Positions 14,321 through 21,821 of a stretch of 21,821 bases of DNA are shown here, in pieces; the stretch's first letter is position 1, and each line of letters starts with the position of its first letter. The notes beneath the pieces were generated by a model. It was not told where the DNA came from. It saw nothing but the letters and a program-made list of their open reading frames with translations, and did not search any database. The stretch comes from Candidatus Poseidoniaceae archaeon. Its GTDB lineage: Archaea; Thermoplasmatota; Poseidoniia; Poseidoniales; Poseidoniaceae. The stretch covers positions 1 through 21,821 of the forward strand of contig JAKUNX010000014.1 in NCBI GenBank assembly GCA_022451835.1. Direction: 5' to 3'. The translations under genes were made by a program, and so were the position numbers.

Positions 14321-16521
14321 TCCATCTAATGGGTATGAGCATGTCAGGAAAGGCGAAAATAGCAATAATTAGCGTGCTAATTATTCTAACAATTCCAGTA
14401 TTATTTTCTCCTCCGGATGCGACTATGTCCACGGAAAAAATATTTGATGATCCAGTAATTCAACGCTTGGACGAGCAAAGTAATGACTCAACGACCTCAG
14501 ACCAATTAATTGTTAGAATTTCACATGAAGACAAAGGCCCACTTACGAGTAATTTTACTAGAGTTCAACAACTACTAAACATTGAATCTATGGCCAAAAA
14601 CAATCACGAATCAAATTTTTCTTTAGACCATGAAACAGTTTTCCTAAAACGATTAGAATCTCCATTATCATCTTGGAATAGTGCTTTTAGTACTAGAAAT
14701 AAATCAATTAACAACTCTTCAAGTTGGGGAGATGTACTTCAGCCAATCAATGAACAAGGATGGTGTGGAGAAGATGCCAATTCAGCAGAAATCAATGCTT
14801 TACAAGCGACATTATTGATGCTTCCAAAAACTTCCAACATAGGTATTGCCTGCCCAGAATTTGCTGGCGCATCGGCATCTCAACCCCCTCAGGCAAATGA
14901 AATACTTTGGTTGGTATGGTTAGATTCAAGTGAATTGCCAGTTGATTGGCTGGCGCTTAATGATTGGTGTAAAAAATTAAGTGAGAATTCAGAATATGAT
15001 TTCGAGCCTGCCGGAGTAAACATGTTATTCAAAGAATCAGAGTACATTGCTAAACAAGATTTGAGTAACATTTTACCAATCACTGCAATCATTTTATTTG
15101 GTTTAATGCTACTATTTTTTAGAGATTTAAAGGTTACAATAGTGACGCTTGGGTCAGTAATTTTGGTAGTCGCAGCAGTTATAGAATTTTTACAATTATT
15201 TGGTTACCAATTTTCAGTTATCGATGGTATCGCAATTCCGATAATCATGGGGGTTGCAGTTGACGGAGCATTTTGGTATAAGTCATCGAATAAATCCAAA
15301 CACGAAGTTCGCGAAATTTTGTTACTGGCTATGGCAACGACAGTAGCTGCAATATCCTTAGCATTATTTTCTCCAATTAAAGCGCAACGAGGGCTTGCTC
15401 TTGTAATGATTACAGGAATTGTCCTTGATTGGATTTTAACCAGATACGTCTTGGAAGATTTTTATCTTGATTCCCGAAAAGCCGTACCTGACTTCAAGGA
15501 AGAAAATTTTATGCAAGGAGATGGCAAAAAATGGCTTTGGCCTTGCGGCTTAGTCTTGTTAGTATTGATTGCTGCAACTTCGCCGCCAGGAGTCGAAACT
15601 CTAGACATCGAACAATTCCTCCCCGAAGATAGCGACTCACTTGATGAATTGAGCGAATTAAGAGATATTTATGTCATTGCATCAGGCACGGTTGTGCTAA
15701 TTACATTGGACATAGATCCTAATAATGAAACCAATATCAATGATTTTTTACGATTCAAATCCCAGTTTGAACAACATCCAAACATTATCTCTTATGATAC
15801 CGGAATTATACAGCAGAAATTGATTCTAGGGGTTGGCGATAGTAAATCCTCGAATTTTTCAGCATTGGTAGAAAACACAACCGAGTCGGTGATTTTACTA
15901 GATCCTTGGTTGAGAGACAATGGCGAAATAGTTGGTGGCCTGGTAATTGCAATTATCGATGGTGAAGATTCAGAATCTGCGTATCAGTTTTCAGTCGATA
16001 CGCATAATCTCATTCAAGATAATAATCTATCAGGCGAAATCGGTGGACAATTGGTAACTGGCATATCATTGGCAAAATCATTCGAACAAACAAGAATAAT
16101 CCAAATTTTAGCCGCTGGACTAGTAGTCTTAATTATTGCATCATGCATGACTCGTTCTTTCGACAAATCAATTAGAATTGCGATAGGAACTATTGCTGTT
16201 GGTATTGCAGTTGATGGATTGGCAAGCCACTTTGGTGGTCGCGGAATTAATACTGCTCCCGCCGTTCTTATTGGGATGGGTTTTGCTGCTGATTATTTAT
16301 CTCATGCAAGTAAGAAAATGACCTCATGGAGGTATGATAATTTTGCAAGATGGGGGGCAGCAATTACTTCAGGAACAGTTTTCTTTGCTGTATCATTTAG
16401 CCAATTCCCACCGGCAAAAAGTACGGGGATTTTACTTTCAGTAACTATTTTCATATCAGTATTTCTTGCCACTTGCTTGGCATTTGTGTACTCAAATACT
16501 GATTCAAATCAAGAAGAGTAG
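14311..16521 (+). CDS. MMPL/RND-superfamily membrane protein with two-fold repeat
   Basis: The protein is built from two similar halves, each one transmembrane helix, an extracytoplasmic domain, then a group of about five helices, for roughly 12 helices in all. Helices lie near residues 15-33, 252-270, 274-293, 302-320, 335-354, 358-377, 408-422, 594-612, 621-640, 645-665, 683-702 and 705-727. The fourth helix of each half holds a GxxxD-type motif (GVAVDGAFW, D318; GMGFAADYLSH, D661), the proton-relay position of RND and MMPL transporters. It may export lipids, other hydrophobic compounds or a surface component. The ectodomains are short for RND pumps. The first ATG overlaps the upstream stop by 10 bases; ATGs at 14329, 14335 and 14341 are equally plausible and none has a clear ribosome site. 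Overlap with the giant surface-protein gene implies co-expression and perhaps joint function. Confidence 0.88.
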   Translation: MALIHLMGMSMSGKAKIAIISVLIILTIPVLFSPPDATMSTEKIFDDPVIQRLDEQSNDSTTSDQLIVRISHEDKGPLTSNFTRVQQLLNIESMAKNNHESNFSLDHETVFLKRLESPLSSWNSAFSTRNKSINNSSSWGDVLQPINEQGWCGEDANSAEINALQATLLMLPKTSNIGIACPEFAGASASQPPQANEILWLVWLDSSELPVDWLALNDWCKKLSENSEYDFEPAGVNMLFKESEYIAKQDLSNILPITAIILFGLMLLFFRDLKVTIVTLGSVILVVAAVIEFLQLFGYQFSVIDGIAIPIIMGVAVDGAFWYKSSNKSKHEVREILLLAMATTVAAISLALFSPIKAQRGLALVMITGIVLDWILTRYVLEDFYLDSRKAVPDFKEENFMQGDGKKWLWPCGLVLLVLIAATSPPGVETLDIEQFLPEDSDSLDELSELRDIYVIASGTVVLITLDIDPNNETNINDFLRFKSQFEQHPNIISYDTGIIQQKLILGVGDSKSSNFSALVENTTESVILLDPWLRDNGEIVGGLVIAIIDGEDSESAYQFSVDTHNLIQDNNLSGEIGGQLVTGISLAKSFEQTRIIQILAAGLVVLIIASCMTRSFDKSIRIAIGTIAVGIAVDGLASHFGGRGINTAPAVLIGMGFAADYLSHASKKMTSWRYDNFARWGAAITSGTVFFAVSFSQFPPAKSTGILLSVTIFISVFLATCLAFVYSNTDSNQEE

Positions 16522-16558
16522 GCGATAACATTATGAAAAATCGCTATTAGCGGAATTT

Positions 16559-17122
16559 ATGCACCCATTATTTGAAATGGACAATTACATAATTCAAACC
16601 AAATTTTTGAGAATATTTGGTGGAGCTTATTGGTTCAAAGACCTAGAGGGAAATGTTATTGCGTATTCCAAGCAGAAACGCTTCAAATTGAAAGAAGATA
16701 TCATACTATATGCTGATTTAGAATGCACCCAACCACTACTACAAGTCAAAGCAAGACAAATGATGGATTTGGCTGCAACTTACGATGTTATCGACCTTAC
16801 TACCAATCAACACATTGGCTCAGTTAAGCGTAAATTCCTAAAATCACTCGTCAAAGATAGTTGGAAGTTACTCGATGTTGAAGGCAATCAGTATGGAGAG
16901 TTAATTGAGGACAGCATTGCCATTTTGCGCCGATTTATTCCATTTATTCCAGCCAAATTTCATTTCGAAATCCCAGGCTATGAAGGCATTACTATCCATC
17001 AACAATTCAATCCGATAATTAAGAAGTCATTACTTACAATTCCGCCGGGACACCCTATGGATAGAAGAATGGTAGCGGCAATTACTTTGCTAAATTCAGC
17101 CATTGAAGGTCGCCAAGGTTAA
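16559..17122 (+). CDS. LURP-one-related / scramblase-like (Tubby C-terminal-like fold) protein
   Basis: The 187-residue protein has the alternating beta-strand pattern of the LURP-one-related and phospholipid-scramblase-like superfamily: YIIQTKFLRIFGGAYWFKDL, then GNVIAYSKQKRFKLKEDI, ILYADLECTQPLLQVKARQM, YDVIDLTTNQHIGSVKRKFL, and a second half repeating the pattern (WKLLDVEGNQYGEL). It lacks a signal peptide and has no clear transmembrane helix, so it is cytoplasmic or peripheral. Function is not established for archaeal members; membrane association is a guess from the family. The gene follows the MMPL gene by 37 bases and precedes a flavoprotein, all on the same strand. The start ATG at 16559 has no Shine-Dalgarno motif. 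Confidence 0.75.
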   Translation: MHPLFEMDNYIIQTKFLRIFGGAYWFKDLEGNVIAYSKQKRFKLKEDIILYADLECTQPLLQVKARQMMDLAATYDVIDLTTNQHIGSVKRKFLKSLVKDSWKLLDVEGNQYGELIEDSIAILRRFIPFIPAKFHFEIPGYEGITIHQQFNPIIKKSLLTIPPGHPMDRRMVAAITLLNSAIEGRQG

Positions 17123-17137
17123 GATTGATTTTCAATC
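17123..17137 (+). terminator. Small hairpin directly after the LURP-one-like gene
   Basis: GATTGA and TCAATC are perfect 6-bp arms around TTT, starting at the base after the TAA stop. There is no long T-tract after it, so it may be a weak terminator, a transcript-end stabiliser, or chance in an AT-rich gap of 50 bases. Confidence 0.25.
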
Positions 17138-17172
17138 AATGGTTTCATGCCTAATACTAAACTGGGTTAATT

Positions 17173-18267
17173 GTGGCGCGAGTTGTAATCATTGGTGCCG
17201 GCATAGCCGGATTAAGCGCAGCCATACATGCAGTATCTGAAGGGCATCATGTAGTAGTACTCGAGAAAAAGTCGAAAATTGGCGGCCGTGGCACATCCCA
17301 GAATATCGATGGGTTTTCGCTACATTATGGACCACATTTGTTCGATAAATCAGGACCATTTTACAAGATGTGTAAGAAGTTAAGCCGCATTAAACCTGCC
17401 ATAAAATCAATCAGGCTTGATAAAATCGAAGTTGTAGGGCATGGGCCGATAAGACCGATTGGAAATGTTAAGCAAGCAGCTTTGAATAAACAAGTAATTC
17501 GAGCCAGACAAGTAGGAAATCCATATTTTGAGTCGATTAAATTTCTATCATCCTGGGGCGTTGATGAGAATGAAGGCCGGCTCAAATCGCTTTTGAAGTC
17601 AAAACTGAGCGTCTCAAATGAAGGCTGGATTGGTTTAATTGGCAGACTAGGTGCAGCACTTGATGAGGTTGGAGTTTTGATTGAAACACATTGCGAAGTC
17701 ACCTCCATTGAAGGACAACAGGTTATTCTGAAAGATGGCCGACAATTAGAATGTGATGCAATAATTTTGGCATGTGGCATTGGTTGCACTAGGAGAATTT
17801 TACAAACAGTTGATGGAGATATTACCGAAAGTAATTTTTCTAATGTAAAGACAACCTTTGCTAGCACAATTGAAGTTGGCCTATCATCCAAGCCAATGGC
17901 TGGAAAACAGTGCATAGTGGATCATGAAAAGAATGCAGCAATAATTGATTATACCGCAATACAGCCTCGTTTAGGAATTGTTGGCTCACATCTATCTGCA
18001 ATCATGACTGGTGGCACTGATGAAGGCAGACTTGAACGTCTTGAATCATTCCTTGATGAACAAGTTTCTGGATGGAAAAAGCACATAGTAACAGATTTGA
18101 GACAATCAAAGATTGTAGTAGGATATTCTAATTGCATAGATTATGATTTGTATTCAAAATACCGAATATTGTTAGCAGGGCCTTGGATTAAATCCGACTA
18201 TCTGTTGTCTGATGCGGCGGCCGAAACAGGTAAACAAGCAGCAAAGGGATTGAAGTTACTAATCTAA
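17173..18267 (+). CDS. FAD-dependent oxidoreductase, amine-oxidase / phytoene-desaturase-like
   Basis: The start is a GTG, giving MARVVIIGAGIAGLSAAIHA. This N-terminus is the classic Rossmann dinucleotide-binding motif GxGxxG (G8, G10, G13) with the acidic end of the second strand at E31 and the GGR motif at 37-39 (KIGGRG). The C-terminus has the second FAD contact (ILLAGPW, then SDAAAETGKQAA). This is the flavin-containing amine oxidase, protoporphyrinogen oxidase and phytoene desaturase superfamily. At 364 residues it is shorter than carotenoid desaturases (about 490). The substrate is unknown: there is no carotenoid, haem or quinone gene beside it to guide a choice. It is soluble, without signal peptide or clear membrane helix. 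It could form a short operon with the upstream LURP-one-like gene. Confidence 0.85.
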   Translation: MARVVIIGAGIAGLSAAIHAVSEGHHVVVLEKKSKIGGRGTSQNIDGFSLHYGPHLFDKSGPFYKMCKKLSRIKPAIKSIRLDKIEVVGHGPIRPIGNVKQAALNKQVIRARQVGNPYFESIKFLSSWGVDENEGRLKSLLKSKLSVSNEGWIGLIGRLGAALDEVGVLIETHCEVTSIEGQQVILKDGRQLECDAIILACGIGCTRRILQTVDGDITESNFSNVKTTFASTIEVGLSSKPMAGKQCIVDHEKNAAIIDYTAIQPRLGIVGSHLSAIMTGGTDEGRLERLESFLDEQVSGWKKHIVTDLRQSKIVVGYSNCIDYDLYSKYRILLAGPWIKSDYLLSDAAAETGKQAAKGLKLLI

Positions 18268-18306
18268 TTGTGAAATGTTATTCACTGTCGGCCTTGACAA
18301 AAATCT

Positions 18307-19086
18307 ATGCGACTAGTCTCTTGGAATGTCAACGGAATTCGAGCAGCGATTAGAAAAGGTATTGACGATTATTTTTCTTCAATTGATGCCGATATATGGA
18401 TGCTCCAAGAAGTAAGAGCGTTACCCGAGCAATTACCCAAAGATTGGACTTGGCCAGATGGCTTTGAAGTCTACCTCCATGCCGCAGAGAAAAAAGGTTA
18501 TTCAGGAGTTACAACACTATCTCGTTTACCAATGGAAGTAGTCCAAACAGGAAAACCTTCAGCAATAGATCCCAGTGACTCTGAGGGTAGAATAATTGTT
18601 ACCAAACACGATGATGTAACTTGCATTAACACCTATTTGCCAAGCGGCTCAAGCGGTGAAGAACGCCAACAATACAAGGAAACATGGATGGATGAATGGC
18701 GTAAATTTTTGCAACCTTATCTGAAATCTGCTTCCCCAGTAATTGTTTGTGGCGACCTAAATGTTGCTCATACAGAGGACGATATTTGGAATCCAAAAGG
18801 TAACGCTAAGATGAGCGGATTTCTTCCACAAGAGCGAGAATGGTTTACCAATTTACTCGACGATGGGTGGCATGATGTTTTCAGAGAAAAACATGGCAGC
18901 GGAGTTAAGAAATACAGTTGGTGGTCTAATCGAGGGCAAGCAAGAGCTAAAGATAGAGGATGGAGAATAGACTATTTTTTGCTAAATGAAGCAGCCAACA
19001 AATTTGTTACAGATATTAGAATTGAGCGGCAGGGTGGATTGGAAATATCAGATCATGCCCCAGTTATTTTGGATATTAATTATTGA
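18307..19086 (+). CDS. xth: Exodeoxyribonuclease III / AP endonuclease
   Basis: This DNA-repair nuclease cuts at abasic sites and removes 3' blocking groups and nucleotides. All catalytic motifs of the exonuclease III family are visible: SWNVNGIRA (N8), LQEVRA (metal-binding E35), INTYLPSG (Y110), CGDLNVAH (D150, N152), GWRIDYFLL (D222) and ISDHAP (D249, H250). At 259 residues it matches the bacterial and archaeal enzymes (about 260). The ATG at 18307 is the first possible start and follows a short AT-rich gap. The gene ends in a 7-base convergent overlap with the Pcc1-like gene on the other strand. It is well conserved and probably active. Confidence 0.95.
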   Translation: MRLVSWNVNGIRAAIRKGIDDYFSSIDADIWMLQEVRALPEQLPKDWTWPDGFEVYLHAAEKKGYSGVTTLSRLPMEVVQTGKPSAIDPSDSEGRIIVTKHDDVTCINTYLPSGSSGEERQQYKETWMDEWRKFLQPYLKSASPVIVCGDLNVAHTEDDIWNPKGNAKMSGFLPQEREWFTNLLDDGWHDVFREKHGSGVKKYSWWSNRGQARAKDRGWRIDYFLLNEAANKFVTDIRIERQGGLEISDHAPVILDINY

Positions 19087-19304
19087 TAATTTTCTTCAAT
19101 ATCCGATAATGCAACCATCAAATCATCCACACAATCTCGCAGGTCTTGAATCGAATCTTTTTGTACAACGATGACCAATTTCACATCTTCGCCGGTTTCA
19201 ATTAAATTAGCCGAACACCCAGGTCTTGAGGCTGCAGCAAGTAAAACGGTTCCAAGTGAAGCAGGGCCAGCCCATTCTATGGTTGCTCGATACGATTCGA
19301 CCAT
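19080..19304 (-). CDS. Pcc1-like KEOPS complex subunit
   Basis: The 74-residue protein (MVESYRATIEWAGP, then DVKLVIVVQKDSIQDLRDCV) has the beta-alpha pattern of the Pcc1 family: two strands, a helix, an acidic strand pair and a final helix. Pcc1 bridges the KEOPS complex with Kae1 and helps make the t6A base at position 37 of tRNAs that read ANN codons. The frame continues upstream to an ATG at 19364, but those 20 residues fall in the adjacent hflX gene and do not resemble the family, so I start at 19304. The gene is convergent with xth, overlapping its stop by 7 bases, and divergent from hflX across 24 bases. The usual Arg-Ala-x-x-Asn of the last helix is changed to RDCVDD. I rate the family as probable. 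Confidence 0.7.
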   Translation of the reverse strand: MVESYRATIEWAGPASLGTVLLAAASRPGCSANLIETGEDVKLVIVVQKDSIQDLRDCVDDLMVALSDIEENYQ

Positions 19305-19328
19305 GAACACTCGAAGGGGTGGGCTGAT

Positions 19329-20729
19329 ATGAGGATGACTCTTCGCTTGTTCATGGCAAAGCAAGAACCAAATTTCGAAGTTCTTGCGGGTGCTGGTGGT
19401 GTGGCTTTAGGCGAAGCAAGAACCAACCATGAGGGCAGGAAAGCCATATTATTGATTCGTGGCCAGGAAGATACTACTGAATTTGAGAGCCTAATTAATA
19501 CCATGGGGATCGTAATCGTTGAATCAATTTATCAGCCCGGTGAACAAGATCCCAAAGGCTACTTTGGTAAAGGAAGATTGCAAGATGTCTCAGATGAGTT
19601 GCGTTTACGCGTAGCAGGCCATCCATGGCAAGGAGTAGATCTCGTATTGATTCATACTAATGCTACGCCCCGTCAATTGGTTGCGGTTAGTGATGCAACT
19701 AAAGTTGAGGTATGGGACCGCGTTCGTTTACTACTTTCGCTGTTCAACGCTCATGCGAATTCACTCGAGGCAAGAACTCAAGTGAGAATAGCCCGCCTTC
19801 AATCTGATAGAACTGTGCTAAGAGAATTAGCAAACCAAACAACTACCGGTGAGCGAGCTGGTTATGGTGGAGGCGGTGTTACGGCATTACAAGCAGTAAT
19901 TGCCAATGTTAACCGAGAATTAACATCTCTTAGAAAGCGGCAAAAGAAGCATTCTAAAGCCCAAGCAGAACGTCGAAGACAACGTACTCGTAGCGGTGCT
20001 GTTACTGTGGGGTTTGCTGGTTATACCAATGCTGGGAAATCAAGCCTTTTTCTCAAAATGTCAGGTAAAGAAGTGCTTGTTGAAGATAAGTTATTTTCAA
20101 CTTTGGAAACAACAGTTGGTCGTTTAGCAGCAAGCCCTAGAGTTCTACTTGCCGACACTATTGGTTTCATAGATAATTTACCCAGCGCTACTTTAGATGC
20201 ATTTAGGGCGACTTTATCTGAAGCATTGGAGTGTGATTTATTGGTGGTACTTGTCGATGCTACCGACTCGATTAGAGAATTAGAACGCAAAATCTCGGCA
20301 ACTCAGCGAGAAATTAATGCTAGATATCTCAATCAAGACGAATTAGAAAATTTGGATGAGCGAAAAATTATGTGTGCATTGACTAAAATAGAATCTTTAA
20401 CAACGGAGCAATTACTAGAAAAGAAATCTATTGTAAAACGCCATGGATACTCATCTCTATTAGCTATTTCAGTACATCAAGAAATAGGTCTTGAGGAATT
20501 TCAAGATGCTATGCTAAAACAATTATTTGGCAACACCGTCACAATTAAATTGATCAACAGTGAAACAGGAAGGAGTATTGAAGGATATCTTTCGGATGTA
20601 TATGAGTCTGGCATGATTATAGATAAGAAACAGGAAAAAAATGGAGACATTTTGGTTGATGTTTGGATAAACCAACAATCTCTTGCTAGGCTAGTAAGTA
20701 ATTCTAATGGGCGCATTGAAGTCAAGTAG
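19329..20729 (+). CDS. hflX: HflX ribosome-associated GTPase, archaeal type
   Basis: HflX binds ribosomes and hydrolyses GTP or ATP, in bacteria helping rescue stalled or dormant ribosomes. The N-terminal HflX domain has GYFGKGRLQD and the glycine-rich GERAGYGGGGVTAL, followed by a basic coiled region (SLRKRQKKHSKAQAERRRQR) and the G domain. Its motifs are the P-loop GYTNAGKSSL (231-240), switch STLETTVGR, and DTIGF (276-280). The G4 base-specificity motif, usually NKxD, reads TKIE (352-355), which is unusual. The protein is 466 residues from the first ATG. ATGs at 19335 and 19353 are also possible; the shortest would leave room for a promoter after the divergent Pcc1-like gene. The C-terminal domain (about 400-466) is longer than in minimal HflX. 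It is soluble and probably housekeeping. Confidence 0.95.
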   Translation: MRMTLRLFMAKQEPNFEVLAGAGGVALGEARTNHEGRKAILLIRGQEDTTEFESLINTMGIVIVESIYQPGEQDPKGYFGKGRLQDVSDELRLRVAGHPWQGVDLVLIHTNATPRQLVAVSDATKVEVWDRVRLLLSLFNAHANSLEARTQVRIARLQSDRTVLRELANQTTTGERAGYGGGGVTALQAVIANVNRELTSLRKRQKKHSKAQAERRRQRTRSGAVTVGFAGYTNAGKSSLFLKMSGKEVLVEDKLFSTLETTVGRLAASPRVLLADTIGFIDNLPSATLDAFRATLSEALECDLLVVLVDATDSIRELERKISATQREINARYLNQDELENLDERKIMCALTKIESLTTEQLLEKKSIVKRHGYSSLLAISVHQEIGLEEFQDAMLKQLFGNTVTIKLINSETGRSIEGYLSDVYESGMIIDKKQEKNGDILVDVWINQQSLARLVSNSNGRIEVK

Positions 20730-20749
20730 GAAGAGGTTCTAGCAACTCT

Positions 20750-21634
20750 ATGGGAGAGGCCAATTCTAGCGATGATTATATCGATGGGTTAACCGGTCTT
20801 GCTGAACCTTCTGGTGAACTGATGTTTTCCACATCAGAATCCAAATTGACTATTGAAATCGATGAGTTGACTAAAGTAGGCAATTCAATTGCAGTACTAA
20901 TCCTAATTACCTGCCTTTTGGGTTTAGTAAACGGCCTAGATTTTTCTCAACCAGAATCAGGATTAGTTAGGCCAGATGAGTTTGTCTTCAGGTTTGCTCA
21001 AGCTGCACCAGATGAATCAGCCATTTTCAACGGCCATGTCTATGATCATGAAGGGGAACCAATTGAGAATGCTACCGTTTACATTTCTTGGTATGAAGGA
21101 GATTATTGGAATACAAGCTCATCCCAAACCGATAAAGAAGGTTTTTTCGAGTTAGAGAAATTAGATCCGGGTATTACAAGAGTTGACATTATCGTCGATA
21201 GAGATGATTACAAAGATAGGTTTGCGAATCGTGTATTGCTTTCTCCACCGGCTCTATTTGAGCCATACGGCTTTACCACAATTGATTTTGAAATGCCATC
21301 ACAGGATGAATTTGCCAAGCAAGATTGTGCTGACGGATCTACAAATTGCACTATAAGGGAAATTGACCGCTCTCCAAGCCAAATGGATCACCCTTTGATG
21401 GATTCTAGCGTTTCATTGATTTATTCTACTATTGGTATTGGCTTCATCGGTTTGTCATTACTGGCAGCAGGTTTCACTGTTTGGGCGATGAAAACTGGTT
21501 CAGTTTACATTCTTAGAACCGCATCGGTATTGTCATTTTTCACTGTAGGCCACTATTATTCAGCATGTTTATTCAGTCTTGTGGCGTTCGTTTTGACATT
21601 CACCATTAGCAAGCCAAGAAAAGAAATTAATTGA
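20750..21634 (+). CDS. Membrane protein with carboxypeptidase-regulatory-like (CarboxypepD_reg) domain
   Basis: The 294-residue protein has one helix at about 45-62 (SIAVLILITCLLGLVNGL), then an extracytoplasmic domain: FNGHVYDHEGEPIENATVYI, then DKEGFFELEKLDPG (about 93-148). This is the beta-sandwich known as carboxypeptidase-regulatory-like or CNA-B-like, often used in surface proteins for folding and binding. Near the C-terminus there are two or three helices, at about 222-246 and 254-286, ending with a short basic tail. The function is unknown; it could be part of a surface complex, or a signal transducer of the SpaH or TonB-plug-like sort, but nothing in the sequence decides. A GGAAGAGG stretch at 20729-20736 lies 13 bases before the ATG at 20750. 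It starts 20 bases after hflX, with a similar orientation, so the two may be co-transcribed. Confidence 0.8.
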   Translation: MGEANSSDDYIDGLTGLAEPSGELMFSTSESKLTIEIDELTKVGNSIAVLILITCLLGLVNGLDFSQPESGLVRPDEFVFRFAQAAPDESAIFNGHVYDHEGEPIENATVYISWYEGDYWNTSSSQTDKEGFFELEKLDPGITRVDIIVDRDDYKDRFANRVLLSPPALFEPYGFTTIDFEMPSQDEFAKQDCADGSTNCTIREIDRSPSQMDHPLMDSSVSLIYSTIGIGFIGLSLLAAGFTVWAMKTGSVYILRTASVLSFFTVGHYYSACLFSLVAFVLTFTISKPRKEIN

Positions 21635-21676
21635 TAGTATTATGAGCAATCATCCACTTGTATTATCATATTGAAC

Positions 21677-21821
21677 ATGCTAAGGCCGTTCATGAACATG
21701 ATAGGCGCATGTTGGATGAGGCGCTCCCTTGGAGAGCCGATTTCTGCGCTATTGATTGATTCACATCATAACGTAATTGCCGGCGGTTGGAATGGTCAAC
21801 TAACTAAATGGTCAGCCGATG
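21677..21821 (+). CDS. Probable WD40/PQQ-like beta-propeller protein (partial, 3' end outside window)
   Basis: The plus strand is open from an ATG at 21677 to the right edge, 48 complete codons. The sequence includes SALLIDSHHNVIAGGWNGQL followed by TKWSAD. This is the blade pattern of WD40 and related beta-propellers (a hydrophobic strand, GG-W-x-G, then x-x-W-x-x-D). Other in-frame ATGs at 21692 and 21698 are possible starts. An AT-rich stretch 5' of the gene (TTGTATTATCATATTG) could hold a TATA box. Only one blade is visible, so the class is tentative. Confidence 0.55.
   Translation, partial: MLRPFMNMIGACWMRRSLGEPISALLIDSHHNVIAGGWNGQLTKWSAD

Noticed and set aside
16536..16553. CGCTATTAGCG palindrome and GCGAT/ATCGC arms between the MMPL and LURP-one-like genes
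   Set aside because: Very short arms with almost no loop or long spacing; nothing links them to regulation.
17361..17915. Long open frame of 184 codons on the minus strand
   Set aside because: It lies wholly inside the FAD oxidoreductase gene, has no recognisable motif and a composition (many Ser, Pro, Cys) typical of an antisense shadow.
18270..18285. GTGAA-ATGTTA-TTCAC inverted repeat before xth
   Set aside because: Arms of only 5 bp in an AT-rich gap are expected by chance; there is no evidence for an operator or terminator.
21642..21674. Short plus-strand frame starting ATG AGC AAT CAT
   Set aside because: It stops after 10 codons; the propeller-like frame from 21677 is open to the window edge and has a better family pattern.
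1..21821. Mobile elements, tRNA genes and CRISPR arrays
   Set aside because: No transposase, integrase, terminal inverted repeats, cloverleaf-like block or regularly spaced repeats were seen, and no gene-free stretch exceeds about 100 bases.

Overview
The window looks like chromosomal DNA from a planktonic archaeon, most likely a Marine Group II/III euryarchaeote (Poseidoniia or a relative). This is an inference, not a database result. The evidence is the gene set: a KEOPS Pcc1-like subunit, an archaeal-type HflX, a DUF6015-like archaeal protein, many Asp-rich surface proteins with one C-terminal membrane anchor, thrombospondin type-3 calcium repeats, and a beta-propeller of the LVIVD type. 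The DNA is AT-leaning and densely packed, with few and short intergenic gaps (largest about 94 bp). Starts appear to be a mix of Shine-Dalgarno led and probably leaderless ones. I found no tRNA, rRNA, CRISPR array, insertion sequence or phage gene.

Layout. Positions 1-5448 are mostly on the minus strand. They hold a partial membrane-anchored LVIVD-repeat protein running off the left edge, a small plus-strand anchored surface protein, an M17 leucyl aminopeptidase, a secreted M14 zinc carboxypeptidase, and a small conserved archaeal protein. The two peptidases overlap or abut and probably form a peptide-scavenging operon: the M14 enzyme acts outside the cell and the M17 enzyme inside. From 5509 to 16521 all genes are on the plus strand and closely spaced. 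The first three form a polyamine cassette: a SpeB-like ureohydrolase, a SpeD-like pyruvoyl decarboxylase, and a deoxyhypusine-synthase homologue of the bacterial type. They are followed by a type-IV-pilin-like protein, a surface protein of about 1,791 residues, and a two-fold MMPL/RND-type membrane protein. I think these last three form one cell-surface module.

Positions 16559-18267 hold a LURP-one/scramblase-like protein and an FAD-dependent amine-oxidase/phytoene-desaturase-like oxidoreductase. Positions 18307-21821 hold exonuclease III, a convergent Pcc1-like KEOPS subunit overlapping its end, HflX, a membrane protein with a carboxypeptidase-regulatory-like domain, and the start of a probable WD40-like propeller gene cut by the right edge.

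The two most interesting regions are the polyamine cassette and the surface module. In the cassette, the DHS homologue lacks the Lys-His-His segment of true deoxyhypusine synthases and the SpeD has an altered catalytic loop. Together these suggest a route from arginine or putrescine to homospermidine, or a related product. The surface module is pilin-like protein, giant calcium-repeat protein with a WW-like cytoplasmic tail, and MMPL/RND protein; I do not recognise it as a described system.
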